A DNA stretch of 64,000 bases from Amblyornis subalaris (GCA_018881555.1 JACAXG010000111.1:1887055-1951054); one strand, 5' to 3'; shown: positions 12,426-26,263, counted from the first letter of the stretch. Numbers and translations: made by a program. Notes: generated by a model from the sequence alone, not told the origin.

Positions 12426-13233
12426 CCTGCAGAGAGACCTTCAAAAATTAGAGGGCTGGGCAATCACCAACCCCTTGGGAACTTTAACAAATGCAAGTGC
12501 CAGATTCAGCACCTGGGATGAATGGACGGACTGGTGAATGGCATGCTGGAAAGCAGTGCTGGGGAAAGAGACCTGGCGGTCCTGGGCGTTGACAAATTGA
12601 ATCTGAGTCAGCAGTGCCCTGGCAGCCAGAAAGGCCAATTGTGTCCTGGGGTGCACCAGGCACAGCATTGCCAGCCGGGCAAGGGAGGGGATTGTCCCGC
12701 TCCACTCTGCACTGGGGCAGCCTACCTCGAGTGCTGGGGACAGTTTTGGGTGGCACAATATATGAAAGACATTAAGCTGTCAGAGAGTGTCCGAAGGAGA
12801 GCCATGAAGATGGTGAAGAGCTTTGAGCTGCAGCTGAAGTCACTTGGTCTGTTCACCCTGGAGAAGGGGAGGCTGAGGGGAGACCTTGTTGCGGTCTGCA
12901 GCTTCCTCAGGAGGCCAAGAGGAGGGGCAGGCACTAATCTCTTTTGTCAGGTGAAAAGCAACAGGACCCAAGGGAATGGCCTGAAGTTGTGTCAGGGAAA
13001 GTTTAGGTTGGACATTAGGAAAAGGTTCTTCCCCCAGAGGGTGGTTGGGCACTGGAAGAGGCTCGCCAGAGAAGTGGTCACAGCCCCAACCCTGACAGAG
13101 CTCAAGAAACATTTGAACAATGTTCTCAAGCACGTGGTGTGATTCTTGGGGATGTCTTGCGTAAGGCCAGGAGCTGCACTTTGGTGATCCTTGTGGACCT
13201 CTTCCACCTCAGAATATTCTGTGATTTTGTGAT
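12426..13233 (+). repeat. CR1 LINE 3' fragment with a 206-codon open remnant of ORF2
   Basis: This is a 5'-truncated CR1. The 3' end is the typical tail, cctcttccacctcagaatat followed by tctgtgattttgtgattct, a degraded form of the CR1 octamer tail. The plus-strand frame 12522-13142 (206 codons) reads through most of it. Its last third carries the recognisable ORF2 C-terminal block around RLDIRKRFFPQRVVGHWKRL, followed by a helical segment. A small internal deletion follows position 12519. A 206-codon frame without a stop suggests a fairly young copy, but with no reverse transcriptase domain it is inactive. Confidence 0.9.
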
Positions 13234-13278
13234 TCTTCAGAACACGCTTATGTCCCGAGCCATAATACATCTCCTTGT

Positions 13279-13280
<2 letters not shown>

Positions 13281-13309
<29 letters not shown>

Positions 13310-13320
13310 ACAAAACAAAA

Positions 13321-13354
<34 letters not shown>

Positions 13355-13396
13355 ACAAAACAAAACAAAACAAAACAAAACAAAACAAAACAAAAC
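13281..13396. repeat. (AAAAC)n microsatellite
   Basis: About 23 pentamer units occur, with one interrupting AAAAG around 13321-13327. It begins roughly 45 bases after the CR1 tail. Translation gives repetitive KQNKT or FVLFC frames that are not proteins. Confidence 0.95.
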
Positions 13397-16300
13397 AATA
13401 TAGCCTTAAATGTGAAAACAAGCAAACAAGCACACAAGCTTTCTCTGTGTGTTGGTGGGTGCAGTTGTCTGGAGGCTATAGCTCTGCTATTATTGCAGTA
13501 GGGTTGCAAAGTTCTTAGGGTACTTTGATGTAATTAAAACAAGTAGGTTAGGATATTACATATGGAAACTCCACACATTCCTACACAGCACCTTCCTACT
13601 TAGACTGCATCTCAGAAGCCTTTGAGACCTCATCCCAGTGTCTGCAAGAAGCTTTTTGTAGCCATATAGCATTTTGTCTGCTAAATAATACATGTAGACT
13701 ATCCCCTGTGCCCAAGACATTTCTGGGTAACTGAAAGATTACATCAGCCTAATCCACAAATAGTTGGAGTAGTATTGTTAATGTCTCCAGTGAGGGAAGG
13801 TGTCAGCTTTTTCAGTAAAACTGATTCAATATTTTCTGTCAGTTATTAATACGTGGCTTTTAACCAAGGGAAATTCTGTGATCAGTCTTAAATGAATTTC
13901 TCTTGTTTTCGTTTATGGAGTATATTAAATGAACTCTTGTGCTCTCAGAGAGATCTGAACATAATCCTAGAATATTTGACCTGCTGTGTCTGGGACATCT
14001 GAAAAGTGTTTAGCTGCAAAGCAAGTTTAGCTTGAAAAACTTTACCTTATTTTTCCTTTTCTTTTTCTTGCATCATCTGCAAAAATTATGTATCTTTATT
14101 ATGCCTTGACAACATACAAGATAAACCTGAGATATGGAAGTAATAGAGTCAGATTTTCTTGGATCAAAGAGGACATGGAGTTTTCTTTCTTTCGATTTTA
14201 GATCCAGTGCAGCTCAAAGAAGTAATGTTCTGAACAAGAAAACAGGGAAGAATATTAATCAAATGTGAAAAGGTTGCTGGAAAAAGAACAACCTCAGAAA
14301 ATGTTTTTAAAGATCACTTGTAAAGAACACCATTATTTCTTTGGGCTATTTTATGCCAAATTTTTGAAGAAATGCATAGTTAATTGCAGTTCCAGAGTAC
14401 ACCATATTCATGTATACTGTAGGGCTGATTAGTGGGTAAAGAAAAATTACTTAATATTTGCATTATAAAGGGGTCTTCTGTTCTCAGGAACTGGAACTAT
14501 TTTGTGGTTATTTGCTGTCACCCAAGCCAAAGGGCTACTTTAGCTCCTGACTGAGGAGGATCTTAGAGCTGAGTTTCTGATGCACTTTTTTTTTAATTAG
14601 TTGGAGGTTGTTATTAAGTGTCTGAGCAATAGCTGGCCTCAGAAGCTGACATACTGTGCTGTGACTTCAGGACCCTATGCAAGTCCTATTCCTGAAACCT
14701 GCCAGCATAAGTCACCCTCTGTGCACTTTCCTGAGGCATCTGAGGTCCCACTCCTCAGACAAGAGTAGCCTAGAAAGAAGCTTTAAGCTACAGAATGGGT
14801 GTGAAAATGTCATTTGATAGAAAGAGAAATGGGTCTTGTACTTCTCATACAAGCTATTCCACCAAAAAATAATTTGGCTGGTAAAACTCACCTTTATACC
14901 TAATGAAGGATTTCGTTAACAACAGAAGTAACAAGTTTGTGGTTTTACAGAAACAGATTTATAAAGTAAAAATTGTTACATATACTCAGGCTTAAGTAAA
15001 ATCTAGGGCAAGCTGCATCCAGAGTATTTTAAGTTGATGAGCCATCTTATGGTTACCCAGCACAACTAGAGTATCTCTGACATCTGCCAGGAGACAAACA
15101 AAACTTCCTTTTGGTGAAACCCTGGTGTACAATACCTCCATTTCTACATTTTTGTCTCACATAAGAATACCTTCCCCTCTCTCCTCACCCTAAAAGGGTT
15201 TTCTGCAACAAATAACTAAGCATTTACTAAAGAAGACAAGCAAAGATAGTGCATTGAGTATAGAAAAGAATATCTAACATTCTATATCACATCTTGACAA
15301 ATTTGCTTTCTTTTTCACGTCTATAGACCTCACAAGTTGCTTAACAGTCACTAGTAATATTTGCTTGTCTCATGTACCTAATGATGAGTTATGGCCTCAT
15401 ATGCTTTAGGATTGAAAAGACTAGCCTGTAGGACCATTTGACTTATTCAGAAAAGCAGTGAGTAAAGTAAAAATCAAAACTGGATGGATGCTTTGTATAA
15501 CTCTGTCAGGTGTCAGTTCCTGACACCCCAGATTTAGCACACCTATTCTTCTTAGCTTTCTTATATGGAATCATGAATGGTAAATGATACACCAATTATG
15601 CACCAAAAAGGGTTCAAATCTCTAAATTACTCTCCAAAAATTAATCTTGGGTGCTCCGAATTCTGAATTTGAGTTAGTCTGATTTAGAAAAAAACATTAT
15701 ATATATTTTAGTTTGACTGCATGGCCATAATTCTTCCCATCAAATTCTTATGCAAATGTTTGCAAATTGACTTATATTTCATTTTTAACCCACAGTCCTC
15801 AAAATCTGCTGGTGGTTTACTGCTTTAGTGAACTAAAATTGTGTAATAGTTGCTCGAGGAAAGGGAAAACTGTAAGGAAAGAGAGAATCAGAAAAACTGA
15901 TTTTACAAGTATTTTACAGTTTGGTCACTTTTCCAAAACATCTAGAAAATGAAAGAAGTTTTCAAAGTAGAGAAGACATTCTCAAAAAAAAATCCACCTT
16001 TTTTTCCCCTGAAGCAAAGCAAGGCCAATTCTAATATTTCTCATGGATAGCTGCTAGTGATGTTTTTGGTGGGAAACTATACTTTTTGGTGGAAATATTG
16101 TATTTTACCACTGCATCATTGTTTTGACATCAGACTCTTCACCTTTGTAAACATATACTCTTGCTTTAGAAGCATATATCCATTGTTTTACCAAGGCTCT
16201 TTCCTTCAAATAAGCGTATTTACTTTACCGCTAGTATTAAGGTATTTACTAGGATTATTTCTCAGAAAAATATGATGCCAACCTGTTTCTATTGTCCCAA

Positions 16301-19300
16301 ACGAGGACTGACATACACTAGCAGAATTAATGCATAGAGTATGGATTGCTCTGCATATTTAGCTAAATATGTTTATCTGTAATATTGATGTTTCGCCTGA
16401 TCTTCACAGACGCCCTCTGCTATCCAACCTTTAGCTGAGGCGAGTCAAATTTCAATCACAAGATAATAGGTGTGGTCAATGTATAAGACAGTCACTCCTT
16501 CTCTGCAGGACCCCACACCCATCCTATTTCAAGGCAATCAGACTGCCAAATTTCAATGGAGGAGTAGGCAGGCAGGGGGAAACCTATACACATCCTTCCC
16601 TGGCGCTCTGAAACCAGAGGGACTGGGGAGTGCAGGGGCACATTCTCCCTCCAAATACCACATTTCTTCAGTTTAATTCTCAACTCTATAACATGTATGT
16701 ACAGGCTGTCCTGTGTTTTCCAAAAAACTGGTCTTTTTCCACCAGTTCTTTATGTGTGTCTACTTACAAGGATCAGTTATACACTGAATGGTTTGGGTTG
16801 CTTCCAGACTGTGGAGACCATTGCATGTCCAGTCGCAATGGCTTAATGCAAGCCATTTATTAAACTGTCAAAATTCGCTAAGCACCAAATGCTGACTCAA
16901 GTGCTGGATATTTTTGTAAGGTGTTTATAAGCATTTGGCGTTGAGAACTGAGTGAAAAGGGGATGTTTGAGAATGTGAATACAGTGAAAGATGCTGCTAA
17001 TAAATATTAAGACAGTAACACAGACATGACTTCAGTAATCAGCAAAACCCATACGTAATATTGTAAATAGCAGCACTAGGTAATTTGAGAGAAATCTCAC
17101 TGAAAATGTCTATGGTTTTGCAAATATTTGTTGGAGACAAGCTCACTTTTTTTTTCAAGGACTCAAGGATCTGAGTTAAAACTTTCAGCTTTATAATTAT
17201 CTTCTTATCATGAGCAGTATCTTTCCATACCTTTGAATTTCAAAATTCTGAAGTCTCCAGAAACAGTTTTAAATTAAGTGAAAGGGCACACTTAGGCAGG
17301 CTACTGGACCACAACCTCTGTACATGGATATCTTACAACCTTGGTGAAGGTCTTTGTCTTTGGAAGATCTTCACTGAGTAATTGAACTGGTAGCATAAAC
17401 CACCAGCAATTTATTCAACAAATTATATGTATGGCTTATAACATTCATCAGGAAATTCATATGAGCCAAGCACTTGATGTGTATGAGGTAGTTTTCAAAC
17501 TCGTGCATTTTGCTGCAGAAAGGTGTTTGTTGTATTTTTGCTCAATGATTTCTTGTCACCTTAAAATTCCTAGGTCAAAAAATTGTAAAACCCTCAGCAT
17601 TTCATAGCTTTGGAAGTATATATCAGAATAAATTGCTTTTAAATTTCCCATTGATATGTGTGAAATCACCATTTTGGACAATCTGCCAGCTGGCAGCCAA
17701 TCTGTGAACATTGTAACTGCAATGGATATTTCTCATTTTGATTGGAAACTGAGAGTAGACACTTCTGTCTGATGAAGAGAGCTTAACTAAAGAATTTTTT
17801 AGGTAAAGTTTCCTTCATACTTGAAATGTCAGAAGAACAGAAAAATAGCAACAGGAGAAGAATTTTTAATATTTTTTAACATTCTGGTAAGCAGGTATCT
17901 CAATAAAGTAATATGTTACTGCTGTGAGGGGATTTGAAATCAGTAGTTAATTGCTGTTCAAGGAGACTGATTGTGTTTCTTTTAAATTTGCATGTTATGC
18001 AAACTTAGGTCTTCATATTTCTTCTCTTTGTAAAACTATAAGCAAATTAACGTCTTCAAAAGCTGGAGGAGAAAGCTTAAATTCCAGATGAGGGAGAATT
18101 TCTTTTAATCTGCTGGCAGTTGTCCTCCACTTTTGTAGCTCAGCAATAACGTCCATTACGTGAGTGAAAGCTGCATACATTTAAATTACTTGAACTATAT
18201 TTAGGTTATATAAAAAGCGCAAATGCATTTACTGAAAAGTAAAACATTATGAGTAAAACCTTATAGCCCTATAAGAAAAGCAAAATATAATAATGGAGAA
18301 CAAATCCTTTACTCGGGACAAGTGCCTAACTGCAGAAAGAACAACTGTATGCAAAAAAAATGAGGAATGCCTTGAATTTACTAGATAGGTAATAAGAAAA
18401 CTCCAGAGGACAATGACAGGAGCTTATCTGTGGGTTTTACTTAAACAACCAAAGTAAAAATTTAAGAGAGAAGAGTATAATGAAAGCATAATCTTGTTTT
18501 CGTTATAGCAGTCTTGCTCTTTGATATCTTGGACAGTACAAGAATGACTCACAGAAGCAATACATGCAGTAAAATTTTGCCCTATCTGCCCCCCACAATA
18601 AAGACAGTGTAAAAATATCATACAGCTATTGTACCTGAAGCACATGAAGGGTTAGAAGAGTGGAAGATAAACAATACACAAACAAATTCAAAGTCACTCC
18701 AGATAGTCGGGTCTGCAACTTCCACAGTAAAATTTAACAATAGGATTTTTTTATATATTTTATTTCCTGAGTAGCTGAACTAGAGAAATCTGAGCAAGCC
18801 TTTAGTTATTAAGTGATCCTGTACATCTGTTGGGATAGTTTTTCTAAGTAGCAGCTGTGGTTCAGAAACATTAATAGCAACTGCAGCATAAAACAGGGAC
18901 AGAAAAATTATGTCTGATTCTGAATCCAGTCCAGTATATGTAAGATTAGCTACTCAGAATGAAGTATATCAATACTAGTGTGAAATCACAGTAAGAGCGA
19001 ACTCATTCCCAAAAACATCTGGATAACTATTGACCAAGCCATATTTCTAAGGAAGGATACGCTGTTGTCCTTCTGCCCTTTAGACCTTCTCTTGTCAACC
19101 AGGTGTAAACAGACACACAGATTATGCATGGACGCTCAAGCAAAGCCACTCAATTCTCAAACACAGTTAGTACAAAGTTTTCTCAAGAAATAAAATGGAA
19201 GGTGCTGAACACTCACAACGAATTCATCACTAACAGGAAGATGTGGAGCTTTAAGTGTCAAGAAGATTGTTTACCACTGTGATTTCCATTACTGAAAACT

Positions 19301-20538
19301 CTGAAGATAGCCTATAACAGTAAGTACTTCTCTCAGTATTTCCATGGATTGGTTATAATGACCTAGCATTGTTCTGTTAAGACAACACAACTGTAAGTGC
19401 TTTCCTAACTTAGTTCAAATATATAATTTATATTGAAGTTAGCCAGCTCACAGTGAGTTCTTTGGTTGTTAAAAATATCATTACAGCTGCAGCTAAAACT
19501 ATAAATTAAAATGGTCAGATTACTGACTTTATTTCTGTGTAACAACAGGACCTTTGTTTATTTTTTAATATTGCATAAATAGAGACTAGACTTGTTCAGT
19601 TCAAATGCTTTTCTATTAGACACACTTCTGTTTTCCATTTGTGCTCTCTGCATTAAAGGTATCCCTGAAAACTTTGCAAATGCAAAATGTTTGCAGTATT
19701 ATGTTTCAAATTGTAATCGAGAGGAAAAAGATATCATATTTGTAAAAAAAAAAAAGAAAATTAATTTTTAGCTACTGTCTTTTCAGATCATCAATTAAAT
19801 AATGGATTTTCACTTTAGTTCCAGCTGAGAAAAATTATGACATTCATCTCTTTAATTTTCTTTTTTAAATGTTACTTTGTTTTTCTTGGTCTGTTTACCA
19901 GTGGGTGGCATAGCAATGCAAAACTTTCCAAAGCTTTTGTGTTACTGCAATGTCACATACTGTGGCAGCACAGTCTAATGGTACTTAATAATTCCTACTC
20001 TGTCTTTTGGTGAAAAAATATCCACCACAGGTCTCATAGCTAATCTTGAGGTGACAGGAGATAATAGGTGCCAGAAATCTCCTCACATGAGATATGATTT
20101 TGTCAGCTGTCCTCAAGGCATTTAAATAGAGATATTCCCATTAGGTGGCCCCTGGCAGATCCTTTCTGTGACAGCTTGGATAGCCCTGAGATGGTTTTAT
20201 GCTTTAAGGAAACCTGCCGTGTGATCAGCGTTGCTACACAAACTCTGGAAGGTGTTTCAGATAGGAGATACAGGCTCTGCCTGTGACATGTCTGGACAAA
20301 CTTCCTCTCCTCTTAGACTGTCACAGGAGTCAAAACTGCTGCTCTCCTATTTTGTCATCTTTCATTTCTGGGTTATGCCACCAGAAACACTTCTCGACCA
20401 CAGAAATGGAAAAAAGAATGTCACAGTCAGAACAGTTGGTTGACTCCAGATGCTGAAAAAAAGCAGCTAAGCAGCAATGCTCTCAAGAACAAATAAGACT
20501 AAATGAGCATAATGAGTAAATGAGTTGTCATTTAATAG
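13397..20538. other. 7.1 kb of AT-rich DNA without a recognised element
   Basis: This is the longest stretch of the window in which I recognise neither a CR1, an LTR nor a coding motif. Open frames reach only about 77 codons. It may hold old, unrecognisable repeats or conserved non-coding sequence, but nothing in the sequence alone decides that. Confidence 0.5.
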
Positions 20539-20960
20539 ATCACAGAATCATAGAATTGTTCGGGTTGGAAGGGATCTACAAAGATCTTCTAAGTCCAACA
20601 CTGTCTTTTACGACATCATTCACAAGACAAGTTTGCTAAAAGGCCCATTCAGCTTGATCTAAACACTTCCAGGGATGGGGTACCTACACTTTCTTTGGGC
20701 AACCTCATCCTAAAAAACCAAATTATTCTTTATACCTTAGGTAAATCTGTCCTGTTTTAGTTTAAAACCATTAGTCGTTGTCCTATCGCTACAGGCCCTC
20801 ATCAGAAGTTCCTCTCCAGTTTTCTTGTTCGCTCCTTTAGGTACTGAAAAGTTGCTGTGAGGTCTCCCTGAAATCTTCTTGTCTTCAAGCTGAACAACCA
20901 CAACTTTCTTGGGTCTTTTTTTCACAGGAGAGGTGTTCTTGCCCTCCAATCATTCGTTTG
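20539..20960 (-). repeat. CR1 LINE 3' fragment
   Basis: Read on the minus strand, the element ends at 20539 in the classic CR1 tail (plus-strand view: atcacagaatcatagaattg followed by cgggttggaagggat). The inward sequence follows the CR1 3' UTR and the end of ORF2, including the block that on the plus strand reads ttctctttggg-like and then gctgaacaaccacaa. It is 5'-truncated after about 420 bases. Confidence 0.9.
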
Positions 20961-23569
20961 GATGATTTCATAGAAGATGGTACTCATAATATCCTTTATT
21001 GTTGTACAGGAAAACAAGTTACAGCTGGACCCTGTGTTTGTGTGGGTGTATAATCAGCAGCTGTGGCTTGCATCACCCTCCCTCTGCTGGAGCTGCTCCT
21101 GGAGGTGTTTCTGTCTACATCTGCACACTGCTGCAACATTTATCAAGGATATTTGAGTCACCCTTATACCGCTGTGTGTTTACTATTGTAAGTGTGCTCG
21201 AGAATGTTTAATTCTATGCACTTTACAGAAAAATGGGGTATCTTTCATTACTGTACCGATCTTTGTATTCTACCATGGAGTACTAGTACAATTAATTAGA
21301 AAGTACAATATGTGCTGTAACTCACATATAATTCATAAACTGAACTTTTAAGTGGAGTCCCTGTCAAATTTGATAAAGAATTTTCTATTCCCATTTTCCC
21401 ATATTCTAAAACCTCTCCACGTGAAGAGCTGGGTTTCTCTCATTTGCTCTGCAATATTTTGTACTATCTAGGACAGTGTATTTTGTTAATAGCTGAAAAA
21501 TTTCTAAAATGACTAGCATATTAAGGAAAAAATTTGCATCTTTATAAAAATTACTGGATAGTTTACGTGGATGAGAAATATATGTACAGGTATAGGAAGG
21601 ACTAAAATCTGTCAAACAAACATTCATGAACTTGTTTGTTTCTTCATGCTTCAAGGCATTTTAATAGTACTTTGTTGATTCTATCCAATGATAAGTATGC
21701 AGTCATATCTTTTATAATCGAAGTGAAACATTTAAACAAATATAAAAAAATAAATCTTATCTCTTTCTAGACACGTCTATGTGTCTCAAAAAAATACAGG
21801 TATAAAATATCAGTAACAATTTTGAGGAATTCAACATTTTTCATTGTCATTGCCTAGCAAAACTGAACACAATCACTATTGTGTAGCAAATTAAAGAGCA
21901 AGAGGACTTAGTCTGGAGGTGTAGCTTATGTGTTCTGAACACACAACTCATAAATGATGCCTCATGGAATTTTACATAGACATAATGCAAGTACTGTAAT
22001 CTAGTAAGTAAAAGTAAAACCAGAAAAGAGTATTGTAAAATACTTACAGATATCATGTTTTGGTGTAAGTATTTAAAATGTGAATATGTATAGAAATCCA
22101 GATACTTTTTATTCCAAATTCTTCTTATTCACTGTAAATATTCAAACCTGATGAAGGGAAAAAAACCCCAAGGAAAGCAGAAGTTACTCATAACTCTTTG
22201 CACTAACAACCCTAATCAACTGAAGTTTGTACACAACGGCTTTTCATATCAGTATTTTGCACTATTGATCCTTCCCAAAATAAGGCTCTCCTAGCATGGC
22301 GGCAGTGTACAATATCAGAAGCATTTGCACTATTTTGAGTAGTACCTAACAGAAGAGCAAGCATGGGAATACATTAGATATTGCCAACAAGAGTACATAC
22401 ACCACACCTGGATAAGAGCTGCAGCAGTACACTGGATGATGGTGTGAAAGAGTATGCTGTGGACAAACCCTTCGCAGGAGAAACTCTGAACCCAAATTCC
22501 CTAAAAGGCTGGTAGAGTTTTCTTAGCCTTCTTAATCATCTAGGAGAATGAACTCAGATCTCAAAGTAGTAAAGGAAAGATCAAGATGTCTTCTGTCCTC
22601 TGTTTGTTTGACGGAAACATGATGAACGGAAGGACTTTCCTGCCCCAAACCCTTGAATTGAAAGGAGCCAGAACAGAGGAATCTCTCACAGGGGTGGTTC
22701 AGTGGGAAGCCAAGGAGATCGGCACACCACAGCCCGGTCTGTGCAGAGGCACCGCTTCTGGCAGAGGTGTCTGAGTCACCATGAGATGATCCATGGGAGA
22801 TAGAATACATTTAAACATATCAGAGGAGCTATCACCTTCATTTCTGAAAACTGACACCTGTCTGCAGACAATAGCTTAGTTATTTGGCACTCTCGTCAGG
22901 CAGTCCCTGGCTGCTGTTGAGGTTCTGCTAATTTATTATTGAAGAGAGAAAGAGAATACTTCAGGTAACTACTGGGAGCAGATCATAGACTGCATTACAC
23001 ATACAGACATGCATACACATGCCAGCACTAAAACTTTTAACTTCTAAAATAAACACCAGTAAAACACTCAATTTATGTAAATTTATGTATAGTTATATGT
23101 GCATGACTTATTTTTAAAAAAAAAAATCCAACAACCAACTTTTCTAAATTGAAGGAACAATATTGAAAATTGCAAGGAGATTTTGTAGTGCTGCTGGTAT
23201 TTTCTGGAGAAGTTATGAAAAAGCAAGCTCACTGACAACTTTTGGAAGACGGCAGGAAGAAAATAAGCAATGAAGGTAAAGCCAAGTAATTATTTAACTA
23301 AGATTTTAACTTTTCATGGCTATGTTTGAAATTTTAGCAAAAAATACTTTAATTTATTTAAATGTAAATAAAAGTATACTTACATTAGCTAAGTTTGAAG
23401 AAATTCTCAGTTGCAGAACCAAGTCCAAGAAATATTAAAGTTAACTTTTTTTTTCCCTCCTACTTTGTGAGAACACCATTTCTGTTTCTTCTTTTACTGT
23501 TTCAAGAGTTCTTTGCTCAGAGTTTGGAGCTAGACGCAGGAGATGCTAAGTTGTTCTTCTAATTGGATT
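20961..23569. other. Unrecognised DNA
   Basis: I see no supported feature. The interval around 22280-22800 is richer in GC than its surroundings and has overlapping frames of 92 codons (minus) and 62 codons (plus), but no domain or splice pattern that I can identify. Confidence 0.45.
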
Positions 23570-23847
23570 GTTTATTAATTTTTTATCTATAGTATAGCAG
23601 TACAAAAGGAGCTCAAGGTGACAAGGTGGAAAATGGCCTCGAGTTGTGAGTTCCAAGGTTATTTAAAGCCTAATTTATCCAATTATAGACTGCTAACTAA
23701 CATGTTTTTACTTATAATCCAGTGACTGTTCATTTACCATCCGCATTGCGGGCTTTCTGTACCAATGATTAAGGTACCCAGATTTGTCAAGAAGAAGGAA
23801 GAAAGGAGAAGTAAAAACCCACACCCAAAATCCTCCATCTTGTTACA
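23570..23847 (-). mobile_element. Possible degraded LTR
   Basis: On the minus strand the stretch would start tgtaacaagatggagg (plus-strand end at 23847) and carries AATAAA near its 3' end (plus-strand TTTATT at 23571-23576), after a stretch with LTR-like composition. I could not find a target-site duplication and I see no second copy in the window. It could instead be an unrelated AT-rich segment. Confidence 0.35.
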
Positions 23848-23871
23848 AACTCATAAACCTAGTTTTCTACA

Positions 23872-24599
23872 TCTCTACATATTTCACCCAGTGATATAAC
23901 AAGTTGCTTTTTAATTACACAGTAGTAATCTCAGTGTTATCATCAGATAAGGGAAGCCTTTTCCAAAGCCTCAGATCAAACACTGTATGATTTTGAAAAT
24001 CATTACCTGTCAATACAGAAAGGTTGTAGTTATCTGATCTCAGAGTCCCAACGCTACTTTCTAGCAGGATGTCAGAAAGTGGTGCAAGGTACCTATTCCT
24101 CTCTGACTTTAAATCTTTTTTGTGTTTAAAAAGATGACTAGAAAACCTATGCCTGAAGAAGTGCAAGCCTTGCATAAGAAATCCTGATTTCCATACTTAG
24201 GCAAATAGAAACTGCACAGTTTTAATTGTCCTTATAATATTGCACAACTTGCAAGAAAAATCTTAAATGGTATGCTTAAGCAAGTACTTAAATTTAAGTG
24301 GGTCTTCAGTACCTCCTGATCTTCAGAAGAACATAAATATATGCTTCTGTCCCTCCTTAATTCTGCCTGCTATTAAACTCTAAGGCTTTGGTATTGTTAA
24401 TTATGTCCATTCTAAATTATATTCACAGACAAAACAGAGAAGTAGGAGACTAGGTCTAGCATCCCTCATCTCTGTATACATTTTTGGAATTTTTATTTCC
24501 AGAAAGTAATTCTGGGCATTGAGACCACCCTGTACTGTAGGCTGTCTCTCAAACCATGCAGAGGCAGTGGTTGAGAAGGTACTAGACAGCTAGAAGAAA
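23872..24599. other. Unrecognised DNA
   Basis: There is no supported feature between the possible LTR and the next CR1. The 86-codon minus-strand frame at 23915-24175 has no recognised domain. Confidence 0.45.
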
Positions 24600-25404
24600 A
24601 TCACTAAAGGAAATGTACTAGGGGTTAAATAGGACGCCTTAGACCTACGGCATGCAAACCTCATGAAATTCAACAAGCGCAACTCTAAGGTCTTGGGGCA
24701 ATCCCAAGCATGAGAACAGGCTGGGTGGAGAATGGATTGAGAACAACTGTGAGGGGAAGGACTTGGGGCTACTGGTAGATGAAAAGATAGACATGACCCA
24801 GCAATGTGCACTCCCAGGCCAGAAACCCAAACGTGTCCTGGGCTGCATCCAAAGCAGTGTCACCAGCAGGGTGAAGGAGAGGATTCTGCCCCTCTGTTCT
24901 GCTCTGGTGAGACCCCAGCTGGAGTGCTGTGTCCAGCTCTGGGGCCCCAACAAAAGACGGACATGGACCTGTTGGGGTGAGTCCAGAGGGGGCCATAAAG
25001 ATGATCCAAGGAATGGAGCATCTCTGCTGTGAAGACAGGCTGAGGGAGTGTGGGTTGTTCAGCCTAGAGAAGAGAAGGCTTTGGATGCCTTTCAGTACCT
25101 GAAGGGAGCCTATAAGAAAGCCGGATAGGGACTTATGACAAGGATCTATAGTGAAAGGACAAGAGGTAATGGCTTTAAAGTAAAACAGAATGGATTTATA
25201 TTAGATGTAAAGAAGAATTTTTGGTGAGACACTGGAACAGGTTTTGCCCAGAGGAGTTGTGAATGCCCCATCCCTGTAAATGTTCAAGGTTGGGTTGGAT
25301 GGGGCTCTGAACAAATTGGTCTAGTGAAAGATGTCCCTGCTCATCTCAGCGGGGTTGGATTAGAAGATCTTTGAAGGTCTCTTCCAACACAAACAATTCT
25401 ATGT
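24600..25404 (+). repeat. CR1 LINE 3' fragment
   Basis: This is a clear CR1, with the ORF2 C-terminal part including gaccccagctggagtgctgt followed by gtccagctctggggcccc, then the block gaagacaggctgagggagtg, the 3' UTR, and a tail cttccaacacaaacaattct at 25381-25400. Frames are short (longest 89 codons), so it is more decayed than the copy at 12.4 kb. It ends four bases before a family C LTR. Confidence 0.92.
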
Positions 25405-25407
25405 GGG

Positions 25408-26262
25408 TGTCGTGGGATGACTTTAGGATGCTATATATCCCAATCGCCTGCTTAATGCAAAATATTAACTCTGTGTCTTTAAGCTGGCTCTGCTGTGTTT
25501 TGATTTTCTTCAAGGGTATTTACATCTCTGGTTTTATCGCTAGCTGTTGTTGCAGTTCTCAGGAGAGAACTCTCACCAGGCACCTTTTCTGCAGCTGAAG
25601 GTGAAGGGAACACTTTTTTTACTTTTACCTTCTTTTTTTTCTCTCCTCTAGCCAGTGTTTTCACTCAGCTTTTGTTGTTCTCAGGAGGGAGATAGAGAGA
25701 GCAGTTTACTTTCTTTTTCTTAGCACTCTCCGCCCTGCTTTTACTCAGGAGAGGGATATCGGAGAGACTTAAAACTTACTCTTGGCTTTTTTTCCCTAGC
25801 CTCTAGCTGAGGCAAGGAAAGGAGACAGCTTTCTTCTGGGACCGTGGCTTTTTCCTTCTTCCTTTGGAACTTTACAACAGAGAACTGAACTCCATTCTAC
25901 ATACCATCACTCCGGGGCCTACACCCTGGGCCTGGAGAGGGGCCTACTTCATACTCTAGCAGCATTCAGGAGACAGAGCAGAAACCACACCCAGGAAACA
26001 AAGGACTCTGAATTCATCCAGGTGTTCTCCACCATGAGAGGTTTATTATCTAACATTATTCATTTTTTTTGTTTTTCCTTCCCTTCCCCTGGTGCTGGCG
26101 TGCACCGCCACAGCAGCTTGTTTTGTTAAATAAACAGGGGTTCTTTTCACTTTCCTCTGAGACATTCTGAATTTGGGGGGGGGGGGNGGGGAGCTTTAGA
26201 ACCCTACCTTGGGCAGAGAAGACTCCTTGAGTCTTCCTCCTAAGTTTGTCCAAACTGTGAAA
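25408..26262 (+). mobile_element. Solo LTR, family C, copy 2, with perfect 5-bp TSD
   Basis: This is an 855-bp unit that starts tgtcgtgggatgac and ends gtccaaactgtgaaa, with the terminal CA decayed. Exact 5-bp repeats GTGGG lie at 25403-25407 and 26263-26267. AATAAA is at 26129-26134. A poly-G run (26175-26191) containing one N lies after it. It is shorter than copy 1 mainly in the central region. CR1 tails lie on both sides, and the pre-insertion site can be read as one CR1 tail running directly into the other. Confidence 0.88.
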
Positions 26263-26263
26263 G

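Noticed and set aside
12992..13509. Frames rich in FVLFC or KQNKT repeats
   Set aside because: They are translations of the (AAAAC)n microsatellite.
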